A model generated the notes under the pieces. The model was not told the origin of the DNA and did not search any database. It was given only the letters and a program-made list of their open reading frames with translations. From Myxococcota bacterium (GTDB lineage: Bacteria > Myxococcota_A > Polyangia > Polyangiales > Houyiibacteriaceae), in assembly GCA_028284955.1 (NCBI GenBank), contig JANQQS010000009.1, forward strand, positions 1 to 64,000: a stretch of DNA of 64,000 nucleotides, in the 5' to 3' direction. The first letter of the stretch is position 1, and every line of letters begins with the position of its first letter. The position numbers and the translations under genes were made by a program. Shown piece by piece: positions 16,640-25,153 of the stretch.

Positions 16640-17973
16640 CCAATCACGCGCATCGTTCGTCCGGAACGTCGTTTCGTGTGGCCGGTGTACGGACGCTTGT
16701 CGAGCCGAGCCCAGAGATTCCATTGGTCGACTTCGCCTTCGCAATATGTTCGGGCAGCCGGACAGATCCGCCCGGCAAAGAAGGCGCCATGCGCTTGCTC
16801 GGAAGAACGTTGCGAATGGGCCCACGAGGAATGAGCCGAAGCACTTTCGAGCAGATGATCGCGCGACTGGGCGGTCGCCTGTCGGTGCAGGTATCTCGCG
16901 AAACGATCCGCGTACATGGTTCCGTGATCCGCAAACATGCTGAAGCGTTCTTAGAACTCCTCACCAAGATGATTCGTGAGCCGTCGCTTCGACCCGGCGA
17001 TATTGCGTTCGCAAAACGCGAAACGCTTGCCAATTGGGTTCACCAACAAGACGACGATCGTGCGCTCGCGCTTCGCGTATTCACGCGTACTCTATTTGGC
17101 TCCCACGCGTACGGCCGATCGATCGGTGGCACACCGCGATCGATCCGCGCCATCGGGCGAGCAGATTTGCGCGCCTTGCATCGACAGTGTTTTGTCGCGA
17201 GCAACGTGGTGTTCGGCTGTGCCGGCGACATGTCGACGGAAGAGCTGCGCGTGATCGCGTCGCGGTCGTTTGCCGGCTGGCCGCGCGGCACACCGCCACG
17301 TCCGCGCCTGGTCGCGCCCCGAGCCCTTCGCGGGCGGCATCTACGGATCATCGACAAACCGGACCGCCTTCAGACGCAGCTCTATATGGGCACTTTGGGC
17401 ACATGGATGCGCGACAAACACCGACTGCCGCTCGTGCTTTCCGATATCGCGTTTGGGGGAATGTTTTCGAGTCGCCTGATGCAGGCCGTGCGCGCTGAAC
17501 GCGGATGGAGCTACGGCGCATCCTCGCAACTCAGCCAAGGTCGAACCCGCGACGCATGGTGGATGTGGACGCATCCTCAAGCTCCGGACACCGCGGCGTG
17601 TGCGCAATTGCAGCTCGAGTTGCTTGAAGACTGGGCAACCTCCGGTATCAACGGGGCAGAGCTCGAAGCGGCCCGTAATTATGTGCTGCATGGCCACTGT
17701 TTTGATGTCGATACGGCCGTGAAACGGCTCGATGGTCGTATGGAGATTGCGGTGAGCCAGCTTCCCGCCGAGCACGACAAACAGGAACTGCGCGCGATTC
17801 GGAAAGTTCGGGTTCGAGACGCGCGCGAGGCGACAAGTGCAAGAATTTCTCCGGCCCACTTGGTCATCGTCGCGGTCGCGGAAGCGGATCGCATTGCCGC
17901 CCAGCTCGAGCAGCTTCCGGAGCTGGATTCGTTTCAGATCGTCTCGTGGGAAGATGCGTTTCGCATAAACTGA
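16636..17973 (+). CDS. M16-family peptidase homologue lacking the zinc motif (non-catalytic partner)
   Basis: A 445-aa M16 homologue whose expected HxxEH position reads RLLGR (GAMRLLGRTLRMGPRG), so it cannot bind the catalytic zinc. It retains the Arg/Tyr substrate-binding region typical of the second half (LMQAVRAERGWSYGASSQL). This division of labour, an active chain plus a chain supplying the Arg/Tyr pair, matches heterodimeric M16B peptidases. ATG 16636 overlaps the preceding stop by four bases. The next gene is on the opposite strand and ends 5 bp away. Confidence 0.9.
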   Translation: MTNHAHRSSGTSFRVAGVRTLVEPSPEIPLVDFAFAICSGSRTDPPGKEGAMRLLGRTLRMGPRGMSRSTFEQMIARLGGRLSVQVSRETIRVHGSVIRKHAEAFLELLTKMIREPSLRPGDIAFAKRETLANWVHQQDDDRALALRVFTRTLFGSHAYGRSIGGTPRSIRAIGRADLRALHRQCFVASNVVFGCAGDMSTEELRVIASRSFAGWPRGTPPRPRLVAPRALRGRHLRIIDKPDRLQTQLYMGTLGTWMRDKHRLPLVLSDIAFGGMFSSRLMQAVRAERGWSYGASSQLSQGRTRDAWWMWTHPQAPDTAACAQLQLELLEDWATSGINGAELEAARNYVLHGHCFDVDTAVKRLDGRMEIAVSQLPAEHDKQELRAIRKVRVRDAREATSARISPAHLVIVAVAEADRIAAQLEQLPELDSFQIVSWEDAFRIN

Positions 17974-17977
17974 TGAA

Positions 17978-19771
17978 TCAAGGATCCGGCGGCAGGAGCA
18001 ACTCGTAGCTTCCTTCGTCGCCGGTTACCGTTTCGCCGATTTGAATCGACCGCGCTTCTCCTTCCACTTCAACGATCGCGTACGCGCGCAGTTCTGCGCC
18101 GGCCAGTGCGCTGCCATCAGACGCGAGCACCATGCCGCGCACCGGAACCGGCGCGCGGACGTTCACATTGCGTCTCATTGGCTCGGCATCTTCCCCGATT
18201 TGGTTCACCGTCACTTCGGGCATCGCAAACCACGGAAACCGCGACTCGCCCGGCGGCTGAACGAAGAGATCGTAGCGACCAAGGTCAAGTCGAAGGTCGA
18301 AACTCCCGCCATCGCCAGTTACGGAATCGCTAGACCGGTTGTGTGACGCGACGTCGTCCGACGTGCTTTCGGCTGCACCCAGCGCCACCGCCTGAATGGG
18401 AACCCCGTTCATGGGACGACCGTCTTGACTGGCCACCGTGCCGCCAAACGTGGCGCGTTCCGGCAGTACAAACGCGAGCCCTTGCACGGTGGTGCCCTGC
18501 GCGGGAGCCATGATGCGTACCGACTCCGCAACCACGGCGAGATCGCGTGAACCCACCATCGCGTCTCCGGATGTCATTGAATCCCGGCTGCCCGACGGGG
18601 TGACCACCACATCGTACATCCCGGGCAAGAGCTGAGCTTCGAAGCGACCTTGCTCGTCCGCAGTGGCGGTAGCGCGATAGCGGCCCACGATTTGTTGCTC
18701 GTCATCGAACACGTTGTCGGATTCGAACGTCACGATCGCCCCGTCCACCGGAGTACGCATCTCGTCGGCGGTGCTTACGAGACCTACATACGAAATCGGC
18801 TCCACGCGCGGCACTCGAATTCGAAGAGATTGTTCGCCGGGAATCAAGCGCTGTGGGTCGACCGTGAGCGCCGGGAACAAAGGTCTTTCGGTTCCTCCCG
18901 TCACCCGAATCACGTAGTTTTCCGCAGTCTCCGAAATCCGCATGTCGAACGATCCATCGTCCTGGGTGACCGCGATAGAAGAGACAACGTTGCCGCTTTC
19001 AATCTCGATTGCGCTGACCTGCAAATCAGGTTCGGCGACGTCCACTTCGCCCACGCTCACGATTTCTCCGCGGAGCGCGCACCCGCGGTCCTCCCCTGCT
19101 GCGCATGGCGATTCGATCGAATCCGGCCATTCGACGTCTACGCGAGCCACAAGTCCGCTCGAGGCTTCTTGGTTGGAGGGCCCCTCAACGACGAAGCGGC
19201 GCTCGGGAAGCACGCGCAACCACGGTACTTGTGAGCCAAAACCGAGCTCTTCCGGGGCAAGTTCGCCGGTTGGAACCACCGTCACGGCGTAGGATTGCCC
19301 GGCGACGAGTCGCGCCGAGTAGTCAGAATCGGTTCCGTCTGCAGCCACCGATGCCTCTGCCACAGTGCTGGTTTTCACCCGAGTTACCGGGCCGCCGGCA
19401 AACGGGCTCTGCCGCTCAAAGGTGAGTTCGGCAGGAATGCGATTCCCCTTCCATCGCACGGAACCAATCACCGTCAGAGGCGACGGGAGCGCGAGATCAC
19501 GTTGGGCCGGACCGGTCACCGTCTGTGGCGGGAACGTCCAGCTTACGGGTGCTCCGCCGCTTGGTCCGGTGGCCGGAATCACCTCGATCCCTATCTCGAT
19601 GGGCTCTGTGGATGGCGTCACGCAAATATCATTGTCGCAGACGCCTGTCGCGCAGTCTGAGTTTGCACTGCATGAGTTCACCAAAACCTGAGCGTCATCG
19701 GTGAGCGCGCAGCCTTCAGCCAACATCCCGAGAACCGCCACGAACCCAACTGCTGACCGCGCGATAGTCAT
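17978..19771 (-). CDS. Large lipoprotein with carboxypeptidase-regulatory-like beta domains
   Basis: Predicted 597-aa exported lipoprotein. The start at 19771 gives MTIARSAVGFVAVLGMLAEG followed by Cys, a plausible lipobox. A Cys-rich stretch follows (SCSANSDCATGVCDNDICV), then beta-sandwich modules of the carboxypeptidase-regulatory/Cna-B type (e.g. RDLAVVAESVRIMAP, RGMVLASDGSALAGAELRAY, EGSYELLLPPDP at the end). These modules usually mediate adhesion or stalk formation on the cell surface; no enzyme motif is present. The gene overlaps the upstream lipoprotein by four bases, so the two form an operon and may act together in the envelope. Confidence 0.82.
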   Translation of the reverse strand: MTIARSAVGFVAVLGMLAEGCALTDDAQVLVNSCSANSDCATGVCDNDICVTPSTEPIEIGIEVIPATGPSGGAPVSWTFPPQTVTGPAQRDLALPSPLTVIGSVRWKGNRIPAELTFERQSPFAGGPVTRVKTSTVAEASVAADGTDSDYSARLVAGQSYAVTVVPTGELAPEELGFGSQVPWLRVLPERRFVVEGPSNQEASSGLVARVDVEWPDSIESPCAAGEDRGCALRGEIVSVGEVDVAEPDLQVSAIEIESGNVVSSIAVTQDDGSFDMRISETAENYVIRVTGGTERPLFPALTVDPQRLIPGEQSLRIRVPRVEPISYVGLVSTADEMRTPVDGAIVTFESDNVFDDEQQIVGRYRATATADEQGRFEAQLLPGMYDVVVTPSGSRDSMTSGDAMVGSRDLAVVAESVRIMAPAQGTTVQGLAFVLPERATFGGTVASQDGRPMNGVPIQAVALGAAESTSDDVASHNRSSDSVTGDGGSFDLRLDLGRYDLFVQPPGESRFPWFAMPEVTVNQIGEDAEPMRRNVNVRAPVPVRGMVLASDGSALAGAELRAYAIVEVEGEARSIQIGETVTGDEGSYELLLPPDP

Positions 19772-20427
19772 TGCGGGCACGTGCTCATGTCGACAGTGGT
19801 GAAGCTTTGGTCGGTCACGCGAACCCACCACACCGCTTGGGCGAGATCGCCAGCGACTACCGGCTCGCGAAACCGAGCGCCAGAACCAAATCCTCCAGAG
19901 ACCAAGAGCTCGATTTTGTGGCATCGTCCTGCGGCGCCAAGTTCCTGTACCGGCAAGCGAAACTCTCTCGGTCGCTCAAACGAGCCCGTGGGTTCGATGG
20001 GCGGCTCGTCTCCGTCCGCGGTGCCGCTCTGTCGAATCGGTAGCTGATCGCTATCCGGATTGCCGTCCACGATGATTTCGAATTGCAAGACCTGCGAGAG
20101 GTTGGCGTCGCGAATGATCACCGGCAGTACGATTTCACGGTTCTGAATATCGCCCGCGTCGGGGTCATCGAGGTTGACTTCGATGATCTGGTCCAGCGCC
20201 GTGCCCTCGAGCCGAGCCGATGGCGCGCTGACGATGCTGGGAGGAAAGGCCTCCTCAGCTGGAAATTCGTTTTTTTCGGTAACCAGGCAACCCACCGCGG
20301 CGACCCCACACCCAACCACAATCAAGCACACCCTAAGCGCCCTCAACGATCGGGCTCCAAAGTTTTGTGCAAGCTTCAGGCCATTGCGCGACGATGCCGC
20401 CAAGTATCGGATATGGCTTGTGTTCAT
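19768..20427 (-). CDS. Predicted lipoprotein, 219 aa
   Basis: Signal peptide with lipobox in VCLIVVGCGVAAVGCLVTEK, so it is likely anchored in the outer or inner membrane. The mature part is a single beta-rich domain of about 170 residues with Cys in GRCHKIELLVSGG and at the C-terminus (MSTCPQ). I do not recognise the family. It precedes and overlaps by four bases the larger beta-domain lipoprotein, suggesting a surface-exposed pair. Confidence 0.82.
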   Translation of the reverse strand: MNTSHIRYLAASSRNGLKLAQNFGARSLRALRVCLIVVGCGVAAVGCLVTEKNEFPAEEAFPPSIVSAPSARLEGTALDQIIEVNLDDPDAGDIQNREIVLPVIIRDANLSQVLQFEIIVDGNPDSDQLPIRQSGTADGDEPPIEPTGSFERPREFRLPVQELGAAGRCHKIELLVSGGFGSGARFREPVVAGDLAQAVWWVRVTDQSFTTVDMSTCPQ

Positions 20428-20502
20428 CGCCGCTTGCTCCGCTGCAACCTGGGTGGAGTCATGACATCTCTGTCATAGTGTTCCGGCGCCAGCCGATCGA
20501 GG

Positions 20503-22305
20503 CTATTCGGCACGCTCGGCAGCCGGCGGCTCCCGTTCGAGATAGCGGAATACCGTTCGAGGATCGACTCCCAAATCGCGAGCTGTCTTGGTGCGGTTTC
20601 CGTTGTTGCGTTCAAGCACTTCCAAGATGTAGCGCCGCGTAAAATCTTCCCGTGCGTCGGCGAGAGGCACCGTAGCGGCGATGGCTTCCGGGAAGAGGTC
20701 CAGATCTTCGGGTCCCACCAGTGTTCGGTCGCAGAGCACCACCGCTTTTTTGATGCGGTTTTCGAGCTGGCGGACGTTTCCCGGCCATTCGTACTTGCGC
20801 AACGCAATGAGCGCGTTGGGCGTGTATCCCTTGACCTTGGCACCGTACTCATCGGCGTATTTCTTGAGCAGGAACTTCGCAATGACAACCACATCGTCTC
20901 CCCGTTCCCGCAACGGTGGAAGATGGAGATTCACGACGTTCAGTCGGTAGTACAGGTCTTGGCGAAAGGTCCCTTGCTCGATTTCTCGCTCCAGGTCTCG
21001 ATTGGTCGCCGCGATGACGCGAATGTCCACGCGTTCGGGTTTGCTGTCGCCGACCTTCATCACCACTCGCTCTTGTAGCGCGCGCAGCAGTTTCACCTGA
21101 AGCGCCACCGGCAGTTCGCCGATTTCGTCCAGGAATAGAGTTCCCGTATTGGCGGCCTGGAACTTCCCTTCCCGGGTCGCCACCGCGCCGGTAAATGCGC
21201 CCCGCACGTGGCCAAATAGCTCAGACTCCATCAGGTTTTCAGGAATCGCCCCACAGTTCACCACCACGAACGGATGGCTTCCTCGCGCGGACCGTCGATG
21301 AAGTTCGCGTGCGATGAGCTCTTTGCCAGTCCCCGTTTCTCCCGTGATCAGCACGCTGATGTCGGTCCCCGAAATCTTTTCGACTTGCTTGAAAAGCTCG
21401 CGGAGGCTCGCGCAGCTACCGATCAGATCTCCAAAGCGCTTCTCTTTGAGCTCTTCCGCGATTCGGTCGCGATCCAACGTCAGTTGATCGAGCAGTATCG
21501 CGTTCTGCAAAATCAATGACGCTTGACCCGCAAAAATGGTGAGCATTTCGAGGCTCGCGGGCTCGAAGAGGTTCACCACATTGTCGTTGCCAACGTAGAT
21601 GACTCCCAGCAGCTGTCCCTGCGCCATCAAGGGAGCCGCCATGACCGAACAGAGCTTCAGGTTGATCACGCTTTGGCTGGTGCCGAAGACCGTGTCGTGC
21701 AGGGCATCGCTCACGATGAGCGGTTGACGCGTATCAATGACTCGACGAATGATGCTATCGGAAAGCGCGTGCACCGACGGGGGCACCCCTTTCGTTTGCA
21801 GATTTCTTACTGCGGTGACCTGTGGTTCGCCGTCACGGAGCAAGATGACGAACCCGGTCGCCGCATGGGTCGCCTCGATCACCGCTTCGAGCAAAGCGTC
21901 GATCTGCTCGGGCACGCCCTTGATCTCCAGCAGCCGGCGGTTGAACTCGCTCAGCTTCATCATGCCCGCCATCTCGGCGCTGGCTTCATCAGCCGGGTCC
22001 GACGGGCTTGCCGCTTCGTCGTAAAGGGAAAACACGAGTTCCGCATCGCCGAGCTCGAGGCGATCGTTGTGGAAAATCTTGCTGCGCCGTTTTTTCTTCC
22101 CGTTTACCTGAACGCCCGACCCGGCATCCGACTCCACGACACTGAAGTCGCGGCCGTCAAACACGATCTGCGCGTGAAACTCCGCCACTCCACCCGAATC
22201 GAGCGCCACATCGTTTGCGGCTCCGCGGCCGACGGTGGTGATTTTCTTGTAGATGGGAAACACGCGGGGCCGGCCTTGCGGCAGAACCCACTTCAAACTG
22301 GGCAT
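20503..22305 (-). CDS. Sigma-54-dependent activator with FHA and GAF input domains
   Basis: A 600-aa enhancer-binding protein. An N-terminal FHA domain (about residues 15-95) and a GAF domain (about 115-275) provide input. The AAA+ sigma-54 interaction domain has Walker A GETGTGKELIAREL and the GAFTGA loop that touches sigma-54 (VRGAFTGAVATREG). The C-terminus is a Fis-type helix-turn-helix (NRTKTARDLGVDPRTVFRYL). FHA input implies activation by Ser/Thr phosphorylation, a layout typical of myxobacteria. The start at 22305 (MPSLKWVLPQ) is preferred over 22332 because conserved FHA sequence begins within 20 residues. Targets cannot be inferred. Confidence 0.94.
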   Translation of the reverse strand: MPSLKWVLPQGRPRVFPIYKKITTVGRGAANDVALDSGGVAEFHAQIVFDGRDFSVVESDAGSGVQVNGKKKRRSKIFHNDRLELGDAELVFSLYDEAASPSDPADEASAEMAGMMKLSEFNRRLLEIKGVPEQIDALLEAVIEATHAATGFVILLRDGEPQVTAVRNLQTKGVPPSVHALSDSIIRRVIDTRQPLIVSDALHDTVFGTSQSVINLKLCSVMAAPLMAQGQLLGVIYVGNDNVVNLFEPASLEMLTIFAGQASLILQNAILLDQLTLDRDRIAEELKEKRFGDLIGSCASLRELFKQVEKISGTDISVLITGETGTGKELIARELHRRSARGSHPFVVVNCGAIPENLMESELFGHVRGAFTGAVATREGKFQAANTGTLFLDEIGELPVALQVKLLRALQERVVMKVGDSKPERVDIRVIAATNRDLEREIEQGTFRQDLYYRLNVVNLHLPPLRERGDDVVVIAKFLLKKYADEYGAKVKGYTPNALIALRKYEWPGNVRQLENRIKKAVVLCDRTLVGPEDLDLFPEAIAATVPLADAREDFTRRYILEVLERNNGNRTKTARDLGVDPRTVFRYLEREPPAAERAE

Positions 22306-22368
22306 TGCCGGCCAGTGTAGCAGGCTTCCCAAGAATGGAGGATCTGAGATAGGATCGCTGCGGGATTT

Positions 22369-23337
22369 ATGGGGAGCCTCGCGAAACGCACGAGCCGCGG
22401 CAGACCGAAGTGCGCATTGCCGTTTATTCTTAACACCGCTGCGATGGTCGCCGTTTGGGTGCCGAGCTTAGCCGCTACGATGGTATCCGCGCAGGACGAT
22501 TCGTCAGGAGACACAGAGGAAACCAAGGCTGAACACGAAACCGAGGTGGAACAAGACGCTCAGGCCGCCGCTCGCGGTCGCGCCGTGATGCAGATGGATT
22601 CGTGGCAAGACGAAGCCGCGCGCTCCCACTTCCGGGTCGGCTCGACGCTCTATCAAGAAGGTCGCTTTCTTGATGCGGCGAGCGAATTTGAGAAAGCCCA
22701 CGAAATGTCCGGTCGCGCGGAGCTCTTGTACAATGCGTATCTTGCCTATCGGGATGCGGGCCGACTCGACAAGGCAGTAGAAATGCTCGGAGGCTATCTC
22801 GAACGCGCCGAGCAGCCTCGAGACGAAGCGCGGCTTCGGCGGCGACTCGCGGCGATGCGCCAAACACTCGAAGAAGAACAACAGGCGCAAGCGCAAGACG
22901 AAGCAGAACGCGAACGTCTGGCTGAGGAGGCTGCCGAGGCGCAAGCGCGCGCCGATCAAGAAGCCAAGCGGGCCCAGGCGGCGGAATCCAAAACGCGAAT
23001 CGCGCCCGCCGCGTGGGCCGTAAGCGCAACCGGCGCGGCGCTCTTGGTTGGGGCGGGAGTCGCCGCCTTGATCGCCCGAAAAGGAATCGACACGCTCGAT
23101 GAAAACTGCCCTGGCAATCGCTGCGATCCCGCGTTCGACCTGGAAGGGGAACGAGATTCCACGAGGCGTTCGGTGATCGCGACCGACGCGCTGTTGTTTT
23201 CTGGAGCCGCAACGCTTGTAACCGGCGTGGTACTGCTTTTTACATTGCGCAAACCGGTCGTCGAGCGGTCCGGGACGACCGCCAGCGCGGCATGCATGGC
23301 GCGAGGATGCCGCGCCGGATTGCGGATGAGGTTTTAG
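22369..23337 (+). CDS. Exported TPR protein with a C-terminal membrane segment
   Basis: A 322-aa protein with a signal peptide (ending near ATMVSAQDD), then TPR-like helices (ARSHFRVGSTLYQEGRFLDA, AELLYNAYLAYRDAGRLDKA). A charged coiled coil follows at about residues 160-205 (EEEQQAQAQDEAERERLAEE), then two hydrophobic segments (AVSATGAALLVGAGVAALIA and DALLFSGAATLVTGVVLLFT). It resembles the many myxobacterial TPR/coiled-coil envelope proteins of unknown role. It is divergent from the sigma-54 activator and is followed after 2 bp by a lipoprotein, so the two are co-transcribed. Confidence 0.85.
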   Translation: MGSLAKRTSRGRPKCALPFILNTAAMVAVWVPSLAATMVSAQDDSSGDTEETKAEHETEVEQDAQAAARGRAVMQMDSWQDEAARSHFRVGSTLYQEGRFLDAASEFEKAHEMSGRAELLYNAYLAYRDAGRLDKAVEMLGGYLERAEQPRDEARLRRRLAAMRQTLEEEQQAQAQDEAERERLAEEAAEAQARADQEAKRAQAAESKTRIAPAAWAVSATGAALLVGAGVAALIARKGIDTLDENCPGNRCDPAFDLEGERDSTRRSVIATDALLFSGAATLVTGVVLLFTLRKPVVERSGTTASAACMARGCRAGLRMRF

Positions 23338-23339
23338 CC

Positions 23340-24143
23340 ATGAGCTTTACTCGTATCGCGACTGCATGCAGCGCGCTGATGCTCGGCCAAGGCTGCTTCG
23401 TCATCGCCGATTTGAACGCCTACGAAGTCGACGAAGGATGCGACTTCGAAATGGAGCTCCAGGAGTTCCAGCCCCATGTGGAAGAGCGCATGGCGTTTCG
23501 CATCGTTGAGCCGGGGGAAGAAGGCCAGCCCTCGAGTCTTCGTGCGCTCGCCGTGTTCGAAACGCTCGGCGCCCCCAATCTTGGTTTTGTTTTGCCAAAC
23601 GCCGTGCCCCCAGGACGTCACGACGTCGATTTCTTCGCCGACCGCGAAAACAACGGCTACGACGACCCGCCCACCGACCACACCTGGACCATCGAAGACG
23701 TCTGCGCGGACCCGCCCAATGTGTTTCCTCATCTCTTCGACTTCTCGGTGCTCGAAGATCCCACCCGCCTCGACCGCGATCTTCGCATCGCATTCACGGG
23801 CATGGGCGATGGCATGGGGCGTGCGATGGAAGTCCGGGTCGGCCTAAGCGCCGAAGGCCCTGGCGGTATTGAGGTCGAGCGGACGGTAGGTCTGTACCGA
23901 ATCAGCGCCATCCGGAGAAGCGAGTTTGAAGTTCGTCTGACGGGCATCCTCGACCGCGACTTCCTCTACGTGGTGTCGATCTGGGTCGACCTCAACCAGA
24001 ACGGCACCTACGACAACCCGCCCACCGACGTCTCGTGGCGATTTCCGGTCGCAGGAATCAACGCCGAACAGGTTCAGTTCAATCCGGACAACCGCAACGA
24101 TGATGTGACGCGGCTGTCCGGCAACCTAGTCACATTTCGCTAG
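23340..24143 (+). CDS. Predicted lipoprotein, 267 aa, with two related beta modules
   Basis: The ATG at 23340 gives a short signal peptide with Cys in LMLGQGCFVIADL. The mature protein contains two similar beta-sandwich modules; the phrase NxxYDxPPTDxxW appears twice (NNGYDDPPTDHTW and NGTYDNPPTDVSW), pointing to an internal duplication. The family is not recognised. The stop codon TAG at 24141 is also the first three bases of a palindromic repeat (TAGAGCAGTGG), so the present C-terminus may have been set by repeat insertion. Confidence 0.8.
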   Translation: MSFTRIATACSALMLGQGCFVIADLNAYEVDEGCDFEMELQEFQPHVEERMAFRIVEPGEEGQPSSLRALAVFETLGAPNLGFVLPNAVPPGRHDVDFFADRENNGYDDPPTDHTWTIEDVCADPPNVFPHLFDFSVLEDPTRLDRDLRIAFTGMGDGMGRAMEVRVGLSAEGPGGIEVERTVGLYRISAIRRSEFEVRLTGILDRDFLYVVSIWVDLNQNGTYDNPPTDVSWRFPVAGINAEQVQFNPDNRNDDVTRLSGNLVTFR

Positions 24144-24266
24144 AGCAGTGGCCTTTTGGCCTGAGCGCGGCTTACCTCCCCTGCTCGCCCGGACGAAGCA
24201 CTAATGTGCGTCATCCGGGCTGCGCTGCCGGGGCGCTCGCGCTCAGACCAAAATTCCACTGCTCTA
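24141..24266. repeat. 126-bp palindromic repeat element, copy A
   Basis: The ends are TAGAGCAGTGG (24141) and CCACTGCTCTA (ending 24266). Inside, CCTGAGCGCG and CGCGCTCAGAC continue the inverted repeat, giving a long imperfect hairpin. Its first three bases are the stop codon of the lipoprotein gene. The sequence is homologous in reverse orientation to 42911-43037. No open frame or transposase is present, so it behaves like a non-autonomous (MITE- or REP-like) element. Confidence 0.85.
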
Positions 24267-24467
24267 TGGGATGCTCCTTGACCTGCAATCGACCAATCTG
24301 GTCACTGCTCTGGGCTAGAGAGCTGATGTTTGGTCTGAGCGCGAGCGTCCCGGCAACCACGCCACGTGCATCCTGGCGGGGGAGCTTGGGTGAATCGTTC
24401 GGGATCGTATCCCGAACGAGAGGGTCTGGGTGCCAGACCCTTAAATAACACAGCGGCCACTGCTCTA
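24267..24467. repeat. Second, composite copy of the palindromic repeat family
   Basis: This fills the rest of the space between two convergent genes. It contains a partial TTTGGTCTGAGCGCGAGCG segment (about 24330), the shared head CACGTGCATCCTGGCGGGGG (about 24364), a TTCGGGATCGTATCCCGAA hairpin, a GGGTCTGG/CCAGACCC hairpin, and the terminal motif CCACTGCTCTA ending at 24467. The last three bases are, on the minus strand, the TAG stop of the YqgE gene. Nothing else is visible in this interval. Confidence 0.75.
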
Positions 24468-25085
24468 GGCGTCGATGCAGCGGAGCTCATCTAGCAAACT
24501 AGGCTCCACGCCCAGCGTGTGCAGCGCATCAGACCATCGCCGGGCAGGGGGGACGTCGAACAGGATGCGTGCGTCGGCGTCGATGCGAAGCCAGTTGCCG
24601 CGTTCCAGCTCCTCTTCCAGTGCGAAAGGCGGCCATTCGACATATCCGCGCAGATGCAGGAATGACGTGGAGGCGTGACCGTTGCGAATGCGTGCAAAAA
24701 GCTCGGGACATGCGGTGACCGCAATGTCCGAGCTCAGCGCGTGGCTATCCCCAGGAATCACGTTGCCCCGGCGAGTGTCGAATACGACCCAGCAGCTTTC
24801 TGGATTCGCGGGTCCTCCCTCAAACGGGCGTACATCAACCCAGCCGGTGTTAAACTCCGGGCATTCGGCCGAGCGAGCTCGATTGACAATGAAGCCGAGT
24901 GAGCCTTCGTCCTCGTCGACGGCCAAGAGCACGAGCGATTGTCGCAGAGACAGCGGCGCTCGATGGGTCGCGACCAAGAGCGAAGGAGTTGGTGTTTGCG
25001 AAACGTCAGCCGCGTGATCGGGACGAAATCCGGATCGTGTTTCGGTTGCGGTCAACAAAGCGCTCACCTCTTCATAGTCCCGCAA
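24465..25085 (-). CDS. YqgE/AlgH family protein (DUF179)
   Basis: A 206-aa protein. The family core starts near residue 34: SLLVATHRAPLSLRQSLVLL, then GSLGFIVNRA, FEGGPANPESCWVVF, LHLRGYVEWPP and LEEELERGNWLRIDAD. These match the YqgE fold; AlgH/YqgE proteins are small cytoplasmic proteins of debated function, linked genetically to regulation in pseudomonads. The stop codon TAG lies inside a repeat terminal motif. It is separated by 68 bp from the HD-GYP gene upstream on the same strand and may be co-transcribed. Confidence 0.85.
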   Translation of the reverse strand: MRDYEEVSALLTATETRSGFRPDHAADVSQTPTPSLLVATHRAPLSLRQSLVLLAVDEDEGSLGFIVNRARSAECPEFNTGWVDVRPFEGGPANPESCWVVFDTRRGNVIPGDSHALSSDIAVTACPELFARIRNGHASTSFLHLRGYVEWPPFALEEELERGNWLRIDADARILFDVPPARRWSDALHTLGVEPSLLDELRCIDA

Positions 25086-25153
25086 CTTTCGCGTGGACGC
25101 CAGCGCTCGCGCGCGTTTCTTTGCTCATGAAAAAGTTAATGCACCAACCGCGA

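Noticed and set aside
24141-24266. Copy A as a simple intrinsic terminator
   Set aside because: There is no U-run after the stem, the arms are far longer than usual, and near-identical copies occur elsewhere. A terminator side-effect remains possible, but it does not explain the conserved sequence.
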